Assembly (NCBI GenBank): GCA_022072145.1
Contig: JAJVIG010000021.1
Location: 1 to 48,896 of the forward strand
Length of the DNA: 48,896 nucleotides
Origin: Pseudomonadales bacterium
GTDB taxonomy: Bacteria; Pseudomonadota; Gammaproteobacteria; Pseudomonadales; UBA5518
Direction: 5' to 3'
Below the pieces are notes generated by a model. The model searched no databases and was not told where the DNA came from. It saw only the letters and a list, made by a program, of their open reading frames with translations. Position numbers and translations under genes: made by a program. Position 1 is the stretch's first letter. Each line of letters begins with the position of its first letter. Shown here piece by piece: positions 40,466 through 48,896 of the stretch.

Positions 40466-40661
40466 GTCGGGCTGAAAGAGGCTGTCGCAAAAGCCCGCGA
40501 AGCGCACGGTGGCGATTTCGCACCGGTGGGCGTACGCCGCAGGGATGCAGCGTTCGAGCCTGCAGGGACGTATTCACGGCGTCCCACGGGTGCGAAAACG
40601 CCGCCGCGCGCTGGCACCGTCCCATGGTGAGATGTTTTGCGACGCCCTCTGAAAGCCCGAC
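40466..40661. mobile_element. 196-bp MITE-like palindromic element
   Basis: Terminal inverted repeats of 27 bases at 40466-40492 and 40635-40661 match at most positions; they start GTCGGGCT and end GTCGCAAAA. The interior is also roughly self-complementary (around GGCGATTTCGCACC and its counterpart near 40600), so the whole can fold into one long hairpin. It has no coding gene and no clear target duplication. Its right end joins CCTAC, so the reverse strand reads CCGTAGGTCGGGC, the same lead as in REP elements, and supplies the stop TAG of the AraC-family gene. Confidence 0.7.
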
Positions 40662-41816
40662 CTACGGGAGTTCCGGATCGCCGGCGTCGATGCGGCGGTC
40701 GCGAAAACCGCGCGGGGTGGTGCCGGTCCAGCCGCGAAACGAGCGAATGAACGAACTCGTTTCGGTGAAGCCGAGACGCTCTCCGATCGCCGCGACGCTG
40801 AGGTCACTGCTCTCGAGCAGGTGGATCGCCTCGTCGCGACGGCAATCGTCCTTCAGCCGCTGGTAGCTCGTCTGCTCGTTCATCAGGCGACGACGCAGAC
40901 TCGACGGCGACATCTCGAGTCGTGCCGCGATGTCCTCGAAGCTCGGCAGTCCACCGGTGAACTTGTTGCCGAGCAGCGAACGTATCGCGGCGCTGGTGCT
41001 GGAGGGCTTCGAATCCATCTGCATCAGCTGATAAGGACCATTGCGCAGCATGTCCTCCAGGGATTCCGCGTCGTGCACCAGTCGGCAGTCGAGGAAATGC
41101 ACCGGGAACTCCAGCCAGGAATTGCCTTCGGCTACATTGACCGGGCATGCGAACAGCCGTGCGAGTTTTTCACGGTAGCGCTCGGGCAGCACCGGCACAC
41201 CGACACCGACCGCGCCGAGTTCCAGCGAACGGCCGATCAGCCAGCCGCAGAAGGCGTGCCAAACCGTCAGCCCCGAGCCGCGCCCTACCACCAGTGGCCA
41301 GAGGGTGCCCTGCATCGCACGCGGAACGAAACGGTTCTGCGCGTCCAGCAGCCGGTATTGATAGACCAGCCGTGCGAGCTTGCCATCGCGTTCCAGCGTG
41401 ATGCGGTCACCCTTGATCTGCGGCGACACCACACTCTCGAAATCCATCGCACGTTCCAGCGCCTCGCCGAGCGTGCGGCAGGACACGATGCAGAAGGCCA
41501 TCAGGCGGAACGGCTTGCCCCCGATTCCGGCACCCCAGGGCAGCGTGAGATCGTTGCACTGCAGGCGTCCGACGGTCTCGTTGTAGAGCCGGCCGTAGTA
41601 AAGACCGGGAAGCTCGTCGTCGGCAGCCGCGCGTTCGATCTGCGCCGCGTCGAGCCCGACCGCCGTCGCGACGAGGGCACTGTCGATGCCCTGCTCGTCC
41701 AGATAGTCGAACAGCCGCCGGAACTTCGCCACCGGCACTCCGGCCGGCGGAGAGTCCGATGCTGGCTCGCTTCTCACCGTCGTGTTCTTCCTGGTGGCTG
41801 TCGGGAGGATCGCCAT
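40662..41816 (-). CDS. AraC-family transcriptional regulator (OruR type)
   Basis: A 384-residue regulator. The C-terminal 100 residues carry two helix-turn-helix motifs: MSPSSLRRRLMNEQTSYQRL and LSVAAIGERLGFTETSSFIR, ending in FRGWTGTTPRGFR, the AraC signature. The N-terminal 250 residues match the arabinose-binding-like domain of OruR-type regulators (GIDSALVATAVGLDAAQI, LRLMAFCIVSCRTLGEAL-type segments). The start is ATG 41816 with AAGG upstream; an earlier TTG is less likely. It is convergent with the TonB receptor and divergent from the TSUP permease gene 70 bases away, so either may be a target. It ends CCG TAG within the border of the palindromic element. Confidence 0.9.
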   Translation of the reverse strand: MAILPTATRKNTTVRSEPASDSPPAGVPVAKFRRLFDYLDEQGIDSALVATAVGLDAAQIERAAADDELPGLYYGRLYNETVGRLQCNDLTLPWGAGIGGKPFRLMAFCIVSCRTLGEALERAMDFESVVSPQIKGDRITLERDGKLARLVYQYRLLDAQNRFVPRAMQGTLWPLVVGRGSGLTVWHAFCGWLIGRSLELGAVGVGVPVLPERYREKLARLFACPVNVAEGNSWLEFPVHFLDCRLVHDAESLEDMLRNGPYQLMQMDSKPSSTSAAIRSLLGNKFTGGLPSFEDIAARLEMSPSSLRRRLMNEQTSYQRLKDDCRRDEAIHLLESSDLSVAAIGERLGFTETSSFIRSFRGWTGTTPRGFRDRRIDAGDPELP

Positions 41817-41886
41817 TGAACGCCAAGCCTTCCCATTTCTCAAGCAGGCCGGCTAGTCTACGCGCCGCCTTCAGCTGGATTGCCGC

Positions 41887-42648
41887 ATGAGCGATTTCAC
41901 GTTGCCCTCTCTGCTGCTGCTGCTCGCGACCGGCTACGCCGCGGGTGTGATCAACACGCTCGCCGGTGGCGGTTCGAACCTCACGGTGCCGGCGCTGATG
42001 GTGATGGGCATGCCGGCCGATGTCGCCAATGCCACCAACCGCGTCGGCGTGCTGCTGCAATCGGTGGCCGGCGTGCACGGCTTCCACCGTCACGGCATGC
42101 TCGCGCTCGACGACGCGCTGCCCGTGCTGGTTCCGAACCTGCTCGGCGGCCTGGTCGGTGCGCTCGCCGCCGCGGTGCTGCCGGTGGGGCCGCTGAAGCC
42201 GCTGCTGCTCGGCACCATGGTCGGCATGTCGCTGCTGATCCTGCTGCGACCCGCCACCGTCGCACCGCCCGCCGGAACTCCTGCGCTGGCGCTGCGCGGG
42301 CGCCCGGGTGCGTGGTGCGCACTGTTTTTCGCAGGCGTCTACGGCGGTTTCGTGCAGGCAGGGGTGGGCTTCGTGTTGATCGCCGCACTTGCCGGAGCGC
42401 TGCGCTACGACCTGGTGCGCAGCAACGCGCTGAAGATGCTGTGCACCGGCGCGTTCACGCTGGTCGCGCTCATCGTGTTCATTGTCGACGGACTGGTGGC
42501 CTGGCTTCCCGGCCTGGTGCTCGGTGTCGCGACGATGGCCGGCGCCGCGCACGGCGTACGCCTGGCGATTCGTGCCAGCCAGCGCACGCTGAAGTGGTTC
42601 CTGTTCCTGATGACGCTGTGCGCCAGCGCGGCAGCCATGTGGCACTGA
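41887..42648 (+). CDS. TSUP-family (TauE/SafE) membrane permease
   Basis: A 253-residue membrane protein with about eight hydrophobic segments in two internal halves. The family marks are AGVINTLAGGGSNLTVPALM and the second-half repeat GVYGGFVQAGVGFVLIAALA. TSUP proteins move sulfite, sulfoacetate or other organic anions. It is divergent from the AraC regulator. Sulfur traffic would fit with the sulfotransferase nearby, but that link is weak. The next 88 bases hold a remnant of another gene. Confidence 0.9.
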   Translation: MSDFTLPSLLLLLATGYAAGVINTLAGGGSNLTVPALMVMGMPADVANATNRVGVLLQSVAGVHGFHRHGMLALDDALPVLVPNLLGGLVGALAAAVLPVGPLKPLLLGTMVGMSLLILLRPATVAPPAGTPALALRGRPGAWCALFFAGVYGGFVQAGVGFVLIAALAGALRYDLVRSNALKMLCTGAFTLVALIVFIVDGLVAWLPGLVLGVATMAGAAHGVRLAIRASQRTLKWFLFLMTLCASAAAMWH

Positions 42649-42736
42649 TTTTTCGTTCGCGATCGGCGCCGGCTACGGCTACGCGATCGATGCCGAGACC
42701 GACACGGTCACGGTGGGTGCGCGCTACAACTTCTGA
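42644..42736 (+). pseudogene. 3' remnant of an outer-membrane beta-barrel gene
   Basis: In the frame ending at the TGA of 42734-42736 the codons give DFSFAIGAGYGYAIDAE, TDTVTVGARYNF then stop. Alternating residues, a G-rich hairpin and a final Phe are typical of the last strand of a porin-like barrel. It is only about 30 codons, starts at the end of the TSUP gene in another frame, and has no start codon, so it is a leftover from deletion of a neighbour. Confidence 0.5.
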
Positions 42737-42780
42737 TCGTACGCACGCCTGACGAAGCCCCGTCAGAACATGGCCGCGCA

Positions 42781-43006
42781 GGTTCGGCCTGTGGCCGAAC
42801 GATGCATGTCCGGGCACAGCCCGGACCTACGCCGAACATGTGCCTTCGTAGGTTCGGCCTGTGGCCGAACGATGCATGTCCGGGCACAGCCCGGACCTAC
42901 GCCGAACATGTGCCTTCGTAGGTTCGGCCTGTGGCCGAACGATGCATGTCCGGGCACAGCCCGGACCTACGGCCGAACATTCGTCCGGGCACAGCCCGGA
43001 CCTACG
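42781..43006. repeat. BIME array: three 70-bp REP-pair units plus a lone REP
   Basis: Units start at 42781, 42851 and 42921, with a period of exactly 70 bases. Each contains a forward A hairpin (GGTTCGGCC-TGT-GGCCGAAC), the spacer GATGCAT, an inverted B hairpin (GTCCGGGC-ACA-GCCCGGAC) and CTAC, then GCCGAACATGTGCCTTCGT. An additional inverted B hairpin ends at 43006. Second and third copies are nearly identical, so expansion is recent. The region from 42737 to 43001 has no gene. The final GTAG (minus strand, 43002-43005) provides the NhaC stop codon. Confidence 0.95.
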
Positions 43007-44450
43007 GGTCCGACGCCGGCCGGATGCCGACGCCCAACACGCCCCACGCGATCGCGATCAGCGGATTCAGCAGGTTCAGGAACGCGTACGGCAGGTACGC
43101 GAAGGTCGCCACCCCCAGCGTCGCGGCCATGAACGCGCCGCAGGTGTTCCACGGCACCAGCGGCGAGGTCATCGTGCCCGCGTCTTCCAGCGTGCGCGAC
43201 AGGTTCACCGGGTGCAGTCCGCGGCGCTCGAACTCCTCGCGGAACATGCGTCCCGGCAGCACGATCGAGATGTACTGATCCGCCGTGATGATGTTCGAGC
43301 CGATACAGGTGCCCACGGTGGTCGCGACCAGCGAGCCGGTTCCCTTCACGCCGGCCATCAGTGACTTCACGATGCGCCCGAGCAGCCCGGTGCGCTCCAT
43401 CGAGGCGCCGAACACCATCGCCGACATGATCAGCCACACGGTATCGAGCATCGATCCCATGCCGCCGCGCGAAAACAGTTCGTCAAGCAGGGCATTGCCG
43501 CTGTGCAACTCGTAGCCCGTGGCCATCGCGCTCCAGACACCGCGCACCAGCGCGGCGGCCGGTGCGAGCTCGCGCTGCGGATCGGCGAAAGCGAGCACGG
43601 CGTGCGGTTGGTACACCAGTGCGACCAGCACGCCCGCCAGCGAACCCGCGGCCAGCGCGGGATACGCGGGCACGCCGCGCACGGCCATCGCAAGCAGCAG
43701 AGCAAGCGGCAGCAGCGGCACCACGCCCAGATGGAAGTGCGCCCCGATCTGCGAGCGCGCGGCTTCCACGGCGCCGGCGGACACCGTCCCCGCGGTCTCG
43801 GTGGACCACGCGAGCACGGAATACAGGATCAACGCGATCAGCAACGCCGGCAGCGTGGTCCATGTCATGTGGCGCACGTGCTCGAACAGTTCGGCGCCCA
43901 CTACTCCCGGCGCGAGGTTGGTGGTATCGGACAACGGCGACATCTTGTCGCCGAAATACGCGCCGGAAACCACGGCGCCCGCAGTGATCGCGCTGGACAG
44001 CCCGAGCACCTCGGCGATGCCGATCAGCGCGAGCCCCACCGTTCCCGCGGTGGTCCACGAACTGCCGATCGTCACCGACACCAGCGCGCAGATCACGCAC
44101 GCCGCCGGGTAGAAGAATCCGGGGTCGAGCAGCGCAAGTCCGTAGTAGATCAGCGCCGGCGCGGTGCCGCTCAGCATCCAGACGCCGATCAGCATCCCGA
44201 CCATCAGCAGGATAAGGCAGGCGTTTATCGCGAGCCCTATGCCCTGCGCCATCGCCTCCTGCAGCACGTGCCAGCCGAGGCGCGCGCCCAGCAGTTGAGC
44301 CACGCCGGCGGCCAGGAGCAACGCAATCTGGTTCGGGCCCGCGGACGATGCATCCCCGAACAGGTAGACGGACGTCGCCAGCAGGAGCATCAACACCGCG
44401 ACCGGCAGCAGTGCCAGCCACAGCGGGATGCCGCGCTCGCCGGTGTTCAC
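43002..44450 (-). CDS. NhaC-family Na+/H+ antiporter
   Basis: A 482-residue inner-membrane transporter with about eleven hydrophobic segments. The family signatures are GTVGLALIGIAEVLGLSSAI, AVVSGAYFGDKMSPLSDTTN and GSLVATTVGTCIGSNIITAD. It exchanges sodium for protons; some NhaC relatives move amino acids or dicarboxylates (as MleN for malate/lactate). The start is GTG, overlapping the aminotransferase stop (GTGA), so the two are translationally coupled and the transported substrate may be that of the aminotransferase. The last codons are CCG TAG, from the REP array. Confidence 0.9.
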   Translation of the reverse strand: MNTGERGIPLWLALLPVAVLMLLLATSVYLFGDASSAGPNQIALLLAAGVAQLLGARLGWHVLQEAMAQGIGLAINACLILLMVGMLIGVWMLSGTAPALIYYGLALLDPGFFYPAACVICALVSVTIGSSWTTAGTVGLALIGIAEVLGLSSAITAGAVVSGAYFGDKMSPLSDTTNLAPGVVGAELFEHVRHMTWTTLPALLIALILYSVLAWSTETAGTVSAGAVEAARSQIGAHFHLGVVPLLPLALLLAMAVRGVPAYPALAAGSLAGVLVALVYQPHAVLAFADPQRELAPAAALVRGVWSAMATGYELHSGNALLDELFSRGGMGSMLDTVWLIMSAMVFGASMERTGLLGRIVKSLMAGVKGTGSLVATTVGTCIGSNIITADQYISIVLPGRMFREEFERRGLHPVNLSRTLEDAGTMTSPLVPWNTCGAFMAATLGVATFAYLPYAFLNLLNPLIAIAWGVLGVGIRPASDP

Positions 44451-45769
44451 GCCGCGAGCGCCTCCGCCAGCGAAGCCTCGAGGATCGCCAGCGCCTCGTC
44501 CACGTGTTCACGCGAGACCATCAGCGGCGGCATCAGGCGCAGCGTGCTCTGGCCGCAGGACAACAGCAGCAGCCCGTTGCGGAACGCGCGCTCGAGCACC
44601 CGCGCCACCAGCTCCGGCGCCGGCGTGCGCTCGGCGCGCGAGCCCACCAGTTCGACGCCGATCATCAGTCCGCGACCGCGTACCTCGCCGATGCACTCAA
44701 AGCGCTGCAGCAGCGCGCGCAGCCTGCCGATCAGGTACTCGCCCTGCTCGGCGGCGTTGTGCAGGTACTCGCCGGCGACGATGTCGATGGTGGCCAGCGC
44801 CGCCGCGCAGCACACCGGGTTGCCACCGAAGGTGTTGCCGTGCGCACCGCGCGCCCACTTCTCCATGTAGCGGCGCTTCGCGACGACCATGCCGATCGGC
44901 AGGCCCGAGGCGAGCCCCTTGGCGAGCGTCATCACGTCCGGCACCACGCCCTCGTGCTCGAACGCGAACATGCGTCCGGTACGCCCCACCCCGCTCTGCA
45001 CCTCGTCGAAGATCAGCAGGATGCCGTGGCGATCGCACAAGGCGCGCAGCCCGGCCAGGAAGCCCGGCGGGGGCACCAGATAGCCGCCCTCGCCCTGCAG
45101 CGGCTCGATCAGGATCGCCGCCACCTCCCGCGCCGGCACGTTGCAGCGGAACAGCACGTTCTCGATGTAGTCGAGCACCGCGCGCCCCTGGTCCTCGCCG
45201 GCGAACAGGGGGCGATACGGGTTCGGGTACGGCACGTGCGTCACGCCCGGCATGGTCGGAAAGAATCCGGCCTGTTGCGTGTACTTGCTGGAAGTGAACG
45301 ACAGCGAACCCATGGTGCGCCCGTGGAAGCTGCCCAGGAACGCGATGAAGCGCGGGCGTCCGGTCACGTAGCGCGCGAGCTTGAGCGCACCCTCCACCGA
45401 CTCGGTGCCGCTCTGGCACATGAAGCTCATCACGTCCTCGCCGAACGGTACGATCTCGTTCATCCGCTCGGCGAGTCGCACCTGGTACTCGTGCCAGAAG
45501 TCGCTCGAAATATGCAGGAAACGCCCGGCCGCCTCGGTGATCGCGGCGAGCACGCGCGGATTCGCGTGTCCGGTCGAGCAGACTGCGATGCCGGAGGCGA
45601 AATCGATGAAGCGGTTGCCGTCGACGTCCCACACCTCCACGCCCTGCCCGTGCGACATCACGAACGGGTATTCCCGCGGGTACGAGGGCGAGATCACATG
45701 GCGGTCACGTTCGATCAGTGCCGCCGCCCGGGGTCCGGGCAACTCGGTGCGGATATGCGGGTTGTGCAT
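44447..45769 (-). CDS. Class III aminotransferase (4-aminobutyrate/5-aminovalerate type)
   Basis: A 440-residue PLP enzyme. The PLP lysine is Lys284 in MTLAKGLASGLPIG. Other motifs are CQSGTESVEGALKLAR, FLGSFHGRTMGSLSF and LLIFDEVQSGVGRTG. The family acts on 4-aminobutyrate, 5-aminovalerate, acetylornithine or taurine. Next to a glutaryl-CoA dehydrogenase, a 5-aminovalerate (DavT) role in lysine breakdown is a reasonable guess, but GABA is equally possible. Start at ATG 45769 (GAGAGAA upstream); the frame extends upstream without similarity. The NhaC gene follows at once. Confidence 0.88.
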   Translation of the reverse strand: MHNPHIRTELPGPRAAALIERDRHVISPSYPREYPFVMSHGQGVEVWDVDGNRFIDFASGIAVCSTGHANPRVLAAITEAAGRFLHISSDFWHEYQVRLAERMNEIVPFGEDVMSFMCQSGTESVEGALKLARYVTGRPRFIAFLGSFHGRTMGSLSFTSSKYTQQAGFFPTMPGVTHVPYPNPYRPLFAGEDQGRAVLDYIENVLFRCNVPAREVAAILIEPLQGEGGYLVPPPGFLAGLRALCDRHGILLIFDEVQSGVGRTGRMFAFEHEGVVPDVMTLAKGLASGLPIGMVVAKRRYMEKWARGAHGNTFGGNPVCCAAALATIDIVAGEYLHNAAEQGEYLIGRLRALLQRFECIGEVRGRGLMIGVELVGSRAERTPAPELVARVLERAFRNGLLLLSCGQSTLRLMPPLMVSREHVDEALAILEASLAEALAA

Positions 45770-45923
45770 GGCGTTCTCTCGGATGACGGCTAATGACGCA
45801 CCCGCACGTCGCGGAGCGTCCTGATCGAGCACCGGCGGCGGGCGTATCGCGTCCCGTCGCCGGCGCCGTCCAGTATAGACGCCCTCCCGCGGGAGTTCCC
45901 CGCGGCTGCCGCCCGGGGCCCGC

Positions 45924-47105
45924 TCAGAAGGCCGCGATCCCCGTCTGCGCACGCCCGAGGATCAGCGCGTGCACGTCGTGCGTGCCCTCGTAGGTGTTCA
46001 CGGTCTCGAGGTTAACCATGTGGCGGAACACCGGATACTCGTCCGAGATGCCGTTGCCGCCGTGCATGTCGCGCGCCATGCGCGCGACCTCGAGCGCCTT
46101 GCCGCAGGAGTTGCGCTTGAGCAGCGAGATCAGCTCCGGCGCGAGCTGGCCGCGTTCCTTGAGCCGTGCCGCCTGCAGGCAGCCGAGCAGCCCGAGCGAG
46201 ATCTCCGTCTGCATGTCGGCCAGCTTCCTCTGGATCAGCTGGTTGGCCGCCAGCGGCCGCTTGAACTGCTTGCGCTCGAGCGTGTAGTTGCGCGCGGCGT
46301 GCCAGCAGGCCTCGGCCGCACCGAGCACTCCCCACGCGATGCCGAAACGCGCGCTGTTCAGGCAACCGAACGGCCCTTTCAGACCCTCGACGCCGGGCAG
46401 CAGGCTGTCCTCGCCAACCGCGACGTCGGCCATCACGATCTGGCCGGTGATCGAGGCCCGCAGGCTGAGCTTGCCTTCGATCTTCGGCGCGCTGAGCCCC
46501 GGCGTTCCCTTCTCTAGCACGAAGCCGCGGATCCGCCCGTCGTCGCACTTGGCCCACACCACGAACACGTCGGCGATCGGCGCGTTGCTGATCCACATCT
46601 TGGCGCCGTTGAGCACGTAGCCGCCGTCGACCTTGCGCGCGCGCGTGATCAACCCGCCGGGATCGGAGCCGAAATCCGGTTCGGTCAGGCCGAAGCAGCC
46701 GATCAGCTCCCCGCGCGCGAGGCCGGGCAGGTACTTCTCGCGCTGCGCCCCGGTGCCGTAGGTGTAGATCGGATACATCACCAGGCTGGACTGCACGCTG
46801 AACATCGAGCGGTAGCCCGAGTCGATGCGCTCGATCTCGCGCGCGATCAGCCCGTAGCTGGTGTAGCTCACGCCCGGGCAGCCGTAGCCATGCAGCGTCG
46901 CGCCCAGCAGCCCGAGCTCGCCCATCTCGCGAAAGATCGACGGATCGGTGCGCTCGTCGCGGTACGCGTCACGGATCCGCGGCGCGAGCTTCTCGCGCGC
47001 GTACTCGCGTGCGGTCTGCATCACCAGCCGCTCCTCCTCGTCGAGCTGCTGCTCGATCCGGAACGGATCCTCCCAGTCGAAACTCCCCCAGTCCGATGTC
47101 GCCAT
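45924..47105 (-). CDS. gcdH: Glutaryl-CoA dehydrogenase
   Basis: A 393-residue acyl-CoA dehydrogenase that oxidises and decarboxylates glutaryl-CoA to crotonyl-CoA. The diagnostic segments are all present: [90 protein letters not shown], and the catalytic glutamate at about residue 373 in [15 protein letters not shown]. It lies on the same strand as the aminotransferase gene, 154 bases upstream of it, and 62 bases after the CobT-like gene. It is the terminal enzyme of lysine, 5-aminovalerate and tryptophan breakdown. Confidence 0.95.
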   Translation of the reverse strand: MATSDWGSFDWEDPFRIEQQLDEEERLVMQTAREYAREKLAPRIRDAYRDERTDPSIFREMGELGLLGATLHGYGCPGVSYTSYGLIAREIERIDSGYRSMFSVQSSLVMYPIYTYGTGAQREKYLPGLARGELIGCFGLTEPDFGSDPGGLITRARKVDGGYVLNGAKMWISNAPIADVFVVWAKCDDGRIRGFVLEKGTPGLSAPKIEGKLSLRASITGQIVMADVAVGEDSLLPGVEGLKGPFGCLNSARFGIAWGVLGAAEACWHAARNYTLERKQFKRPLAANQLIQRKLADMQTEISLGLLGCLQAARLKERGQLAPELISLLKRNSCGKALEVARMARDMHGGNGISDEYPVFRHMVNLETVNTYEGTHDVHALILGRAQTGIAAF

Positions 47106-47167
47106 GGATTCCCACCCTCGCTCGTTGTGATTGCACGGAACCGGAGCATCCGGGTCCGCGGTCCCGC

Positions 47168-48896
47168 TCATTCGTTCCAGTAACCGTTCAGCCGGCGCGC
47201 CGCCGCCGCGACCCGCCAGCCCCCGTCGACGTCCTCGCCGAGCACCCGCGCCAGCTGCCCCGCCAGCGCATCGCCGAGTTGCCCCGGCTCGTCGATCGTG
47301 AGGCTGCGCCGATAGTGGCGCGCCACGTCGTGCGCCACCCCGATTGCCACCAGCTGCACCGTTGACCGGCTCTCGATCGTGCCGATCACGCGCCGCAGGT
47401 GCCGCTCCAGGTAGCTGCTGCCGTTGGCGTCGGTGGTCGTCTCGTCGGCCGGCTCGCCGTCGGAGATCACGATCAGGATCCGCCGCCGCTCGGGGCGTGC
47501 CAGCAGGCGCTGGTGCGCCCACAGCAAGGCCTCGCCGTCGACGTTCTCCTTCAGCACCGAGGCGTCGAGCATCAGCGCCAGCCCCTCGCGCGCGCGCCGC
47601 CAGCTGGCATCGGCCGGCTTGTAGACGATGTGCAGCAGCTCGTTCAGGCGCCCCGGCCGTGGCGGACGCCCGAGCGCCTTCCAGCGCTCGCGGGCCTGTC
47701 CGCCCTTCCAGGCGCCGGTCGTGAAGCCGAGGATCTCGCTGCGCACGCCGCAGCGCTCGAGCGTGCGCGCCAGGATGTCGGCGCACACGGCGGCGGTCTC
47801 GATCGGACGGCCCGCCATCGAACCGGAATTGTCGATCAGCAGCGTCACCACGGTGTCGCGCGTCGGTACCTCGCGCTGCTGGCGATACGACAACGGGCAG
47901 TTCGGGTCGACCACCGCGCGTGCCAGCCGGCTGCTGTCGAGCCCGCCCTCGTCGAGATCGCGCGTCCAGTCCTGCCGCTGGTGCGCGAGCAGGCTGCGGC
48001 GCAGGCGGTTGGCCAGCCGCGCGACCAGCTGCGGGTGGCGCGCCACCAGTTCGTCGAGCCGCGCGCGCAGCCGGCCGAGCTCGTCGGCGCTGCGCAGCTG
48101 CGCGGCCTCGCGCACCACGTCCCAGGCCGGGTCGAACACCCGGTATGCCTCGCGCCCCTCGTCCACGGCGTCCAGCGCCCGCGCCCGTCCGTCGGACACG
48201 CCACCGCGCTCGAGCCGCGCGCGCACGCGCCAGCCGGGGGTGCGCCGCTCCACGGACACCGCCGCCAGGCCCTGGTTCGCGGCGAAGGGCACCGTCGCGG
48301 CAAGCGTATCGCGCTGCGCCTCGCTGGGCACCAGATCCTCCGCGCGCAGCAGCGGGCTGTGCACCGGACGCCGCGCCGACGGCACCTCGAGCGTCGCGTC
48401 GATGCCACCGATACGCTCCACCAGCGCCATGCAGGCGGCACGGAAGCGGGCCTGGTCGTCCACCGTGGCCAGCAGCATCGCACGCAGTTCCGCGCTCAGC
48501 GGATCGAGCAATCCGGCCCACGCGGACACCAGCCGTTGCGCGCCAGCGGGAACGGTTCCCGGCGCCACGATCGCGCGCACATGGAAGGCCAGCGCATCGA
48601 GCAACGGTGCGTCGCGCCGGTGCTGCAGCGTGTGGTAGTTCCGCTGCTCGCACTCGTGCCCCAGCAGTTCACGCAGGTTGTTCGCCACCCCGGGCAGCAC
48701 CCGCGCCCCGAGGGCCTGCACGCGCACCTCCTCGAGCGCCGCGAGCACCGCGGCCACCGGCGGCTCCGCGCCACCGTCGACCGCGACCCGCGGGTCGTGA
48801 TGGCGTGCGTGCAGCGCCAGCGCATCGATGCGTCCGCGCTGGCGGCGCAGATCCAGCGGCGTGAGACCGGCGTCCGGGGGCCGCGCCCGCGCGCCG
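47168..48896 (-). CDS. CobT-like cobaltochelatase/VWA protein (N-terminus outside window)
   Basis: At least 575 residues are in the window and the frame is open at the right edge. The C-terminal VWA domain has the MIDAS motif [19 protein letters not shown], then [33 protein letters not shown] and GIGVAHDV-like [16 protein letters not shown]. The upstream part ([35 protein letters not shown]) matches CobT, the subunit that works with CobS in the aerobic cobaltochelatase. The residues before 48758 ([16 protein letters not shown]) match the CobT N-terminus, so the gene is larger than its first in-frame ATG suggests. Role in cobalamin synthesis is likely; some paralogues serve other AAA partners. 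gcdH follows after 62 bases. Confidence 0.85.
   Translation of the reverse strand, partial: GARARPPDAGLTPLDLRRQRGRIDALALHARHHDPRVAVDGGAEPPVAAVLAALEEVRVQALGARVLPGVANNLRELLGHECEQRNYHTLQHRRDAPLLDALAFHVRAIVAPGTVPAGAQRLVSAWAGLLDPLSAELRAMLLATVDDQARFRAACMALVERIGGIDATLEVPSARRPVHSPLLRAEDLVPSEAQRDTLAATVPFAANQGLAAVSVERRTPGWRVRARLERGGVSDGRARALDAVDEGREAYRVFDPAWDVVREAAQLRSADELGRLRARLDELVARHPQLVARLANRLRRSLLAHQRQDWTRDLDEGGLDSSRLARAVVDPNCPLSYRQQREVPTRDTVVTLLIDNSGSMAGRPIETAAVCADILARTLERCGVRSEILGFTTGAWKGGQARERWKALGRPPRPGRLNELLHIVYKPADASWRRAREGLALMLDASVLKENVDGEALLWAHQRLLARPERRRILIVISDGEPADETTTDANGSSYLERHLRRVIGTIESRSTVQLVAIGVAHDVARHYRRSLTIDEPGQLGDALAGQLARVLGEDVDGGWRVAAAARRLNGYWNE

Overview
The window is a 48.9 kb piece of a GC-rich chromosome from a motile, aerobic bacterium, most likely a gammaproteobacterium. 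Pointers are a flagellar type III export set, a soluble transhydrogenase very close to enterobacterial SthA, a proteobacterial glutamate synthase pair, a TonB-dependent receptor, a PEP-CTERM protein, and a RAYT transposase with GTAG-type REP elements. Gene content on the right half (CoA ligase, sulfotransferase, LLM oxidoreductase, SCP2-type thiolase-like proteins with DUF35 partners, AraC regulator of OruR type) fits an organism that degrades lipids or sterol-like compounds. The species cannot be named from the sequence.

Layout. 1-8350: flagellar export genes fliO-P-Q-R and flhB-flhA, all on the minus strand, split by a non-flagellar block (Spy-like periplasmic protein, sthA, a TerC/Alx membrane protein, a truncated globin). 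8469-12431: a beta-CASP metallo-beta-lactamase nuclease divergent from a two-gene operon of an AMP/thymidine phosphorylase-like enzyme and a PRPP synthetase-like enzyme. 12428-18596: gltB-gltD. 18657-19714: a REP-associated tyrosine transposase with a terminal duplicated motif on one side and a five-copy REP array on the other. 19745-21400: a small secreted protein, and an SDR paired with a divergent PTPS/QueD-family protein. 21558-24307: a secreted cytochrome c/beta-propeller protein and a PEP-CTERM protein with a textbook sigma-54 promoter. 24307-29411: quinone oxidoreductase, then sulfotransferase, DUF1214 protein and acyl-CoA synthetase on the minus strand. 29698-32885: an SDR-LLM-pyruvate kinase operon. 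32972-36107: a DUF35-DUF35-thiolase-thiolase operon. 36329-42648: NAD-dependent epimerase, TonB-dependent receptor, AraC regulator, TSUP permease. 43002-48896: NhaC antiporter, class III aminotransferase, glutaryl-CoA dehydrogenase and a CobT-like VWA protein cut by the window edge.

The most striking structure is the REP system. Two related GTAG-led hairpin families (stem TTCGGCC or GTCCGGGC, loop TGT) are scattered and arrayed, and a RAYT gene that could mobilise them is present. At four gene ends (pyruvate kinase, a thiolase-like gene, the AraC regulator and NhaC) the stop codon is the TAG inside the GTAG of a REP or REP-like element, and all four proteins end with a proline codon CCG directly before it. 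A fifth gene (epimerase) ends in a variant of the same arrangement. A 196-bp palindromic MITE-like element supplies one of these ends.

The second theme is a catabolic satellite. The order DUF35, DUF35, thiolase-like, thiolase-like next to an LLM oxidoreductase recalls the actinobacterial cholesterol-regulon block Rv3520c-Rv3523. Both thiolase-like proteins lack the usual nucleophilic cysteine, which suggests aldolase-type (Ltp2-like) or non-thiolytic chemistry.
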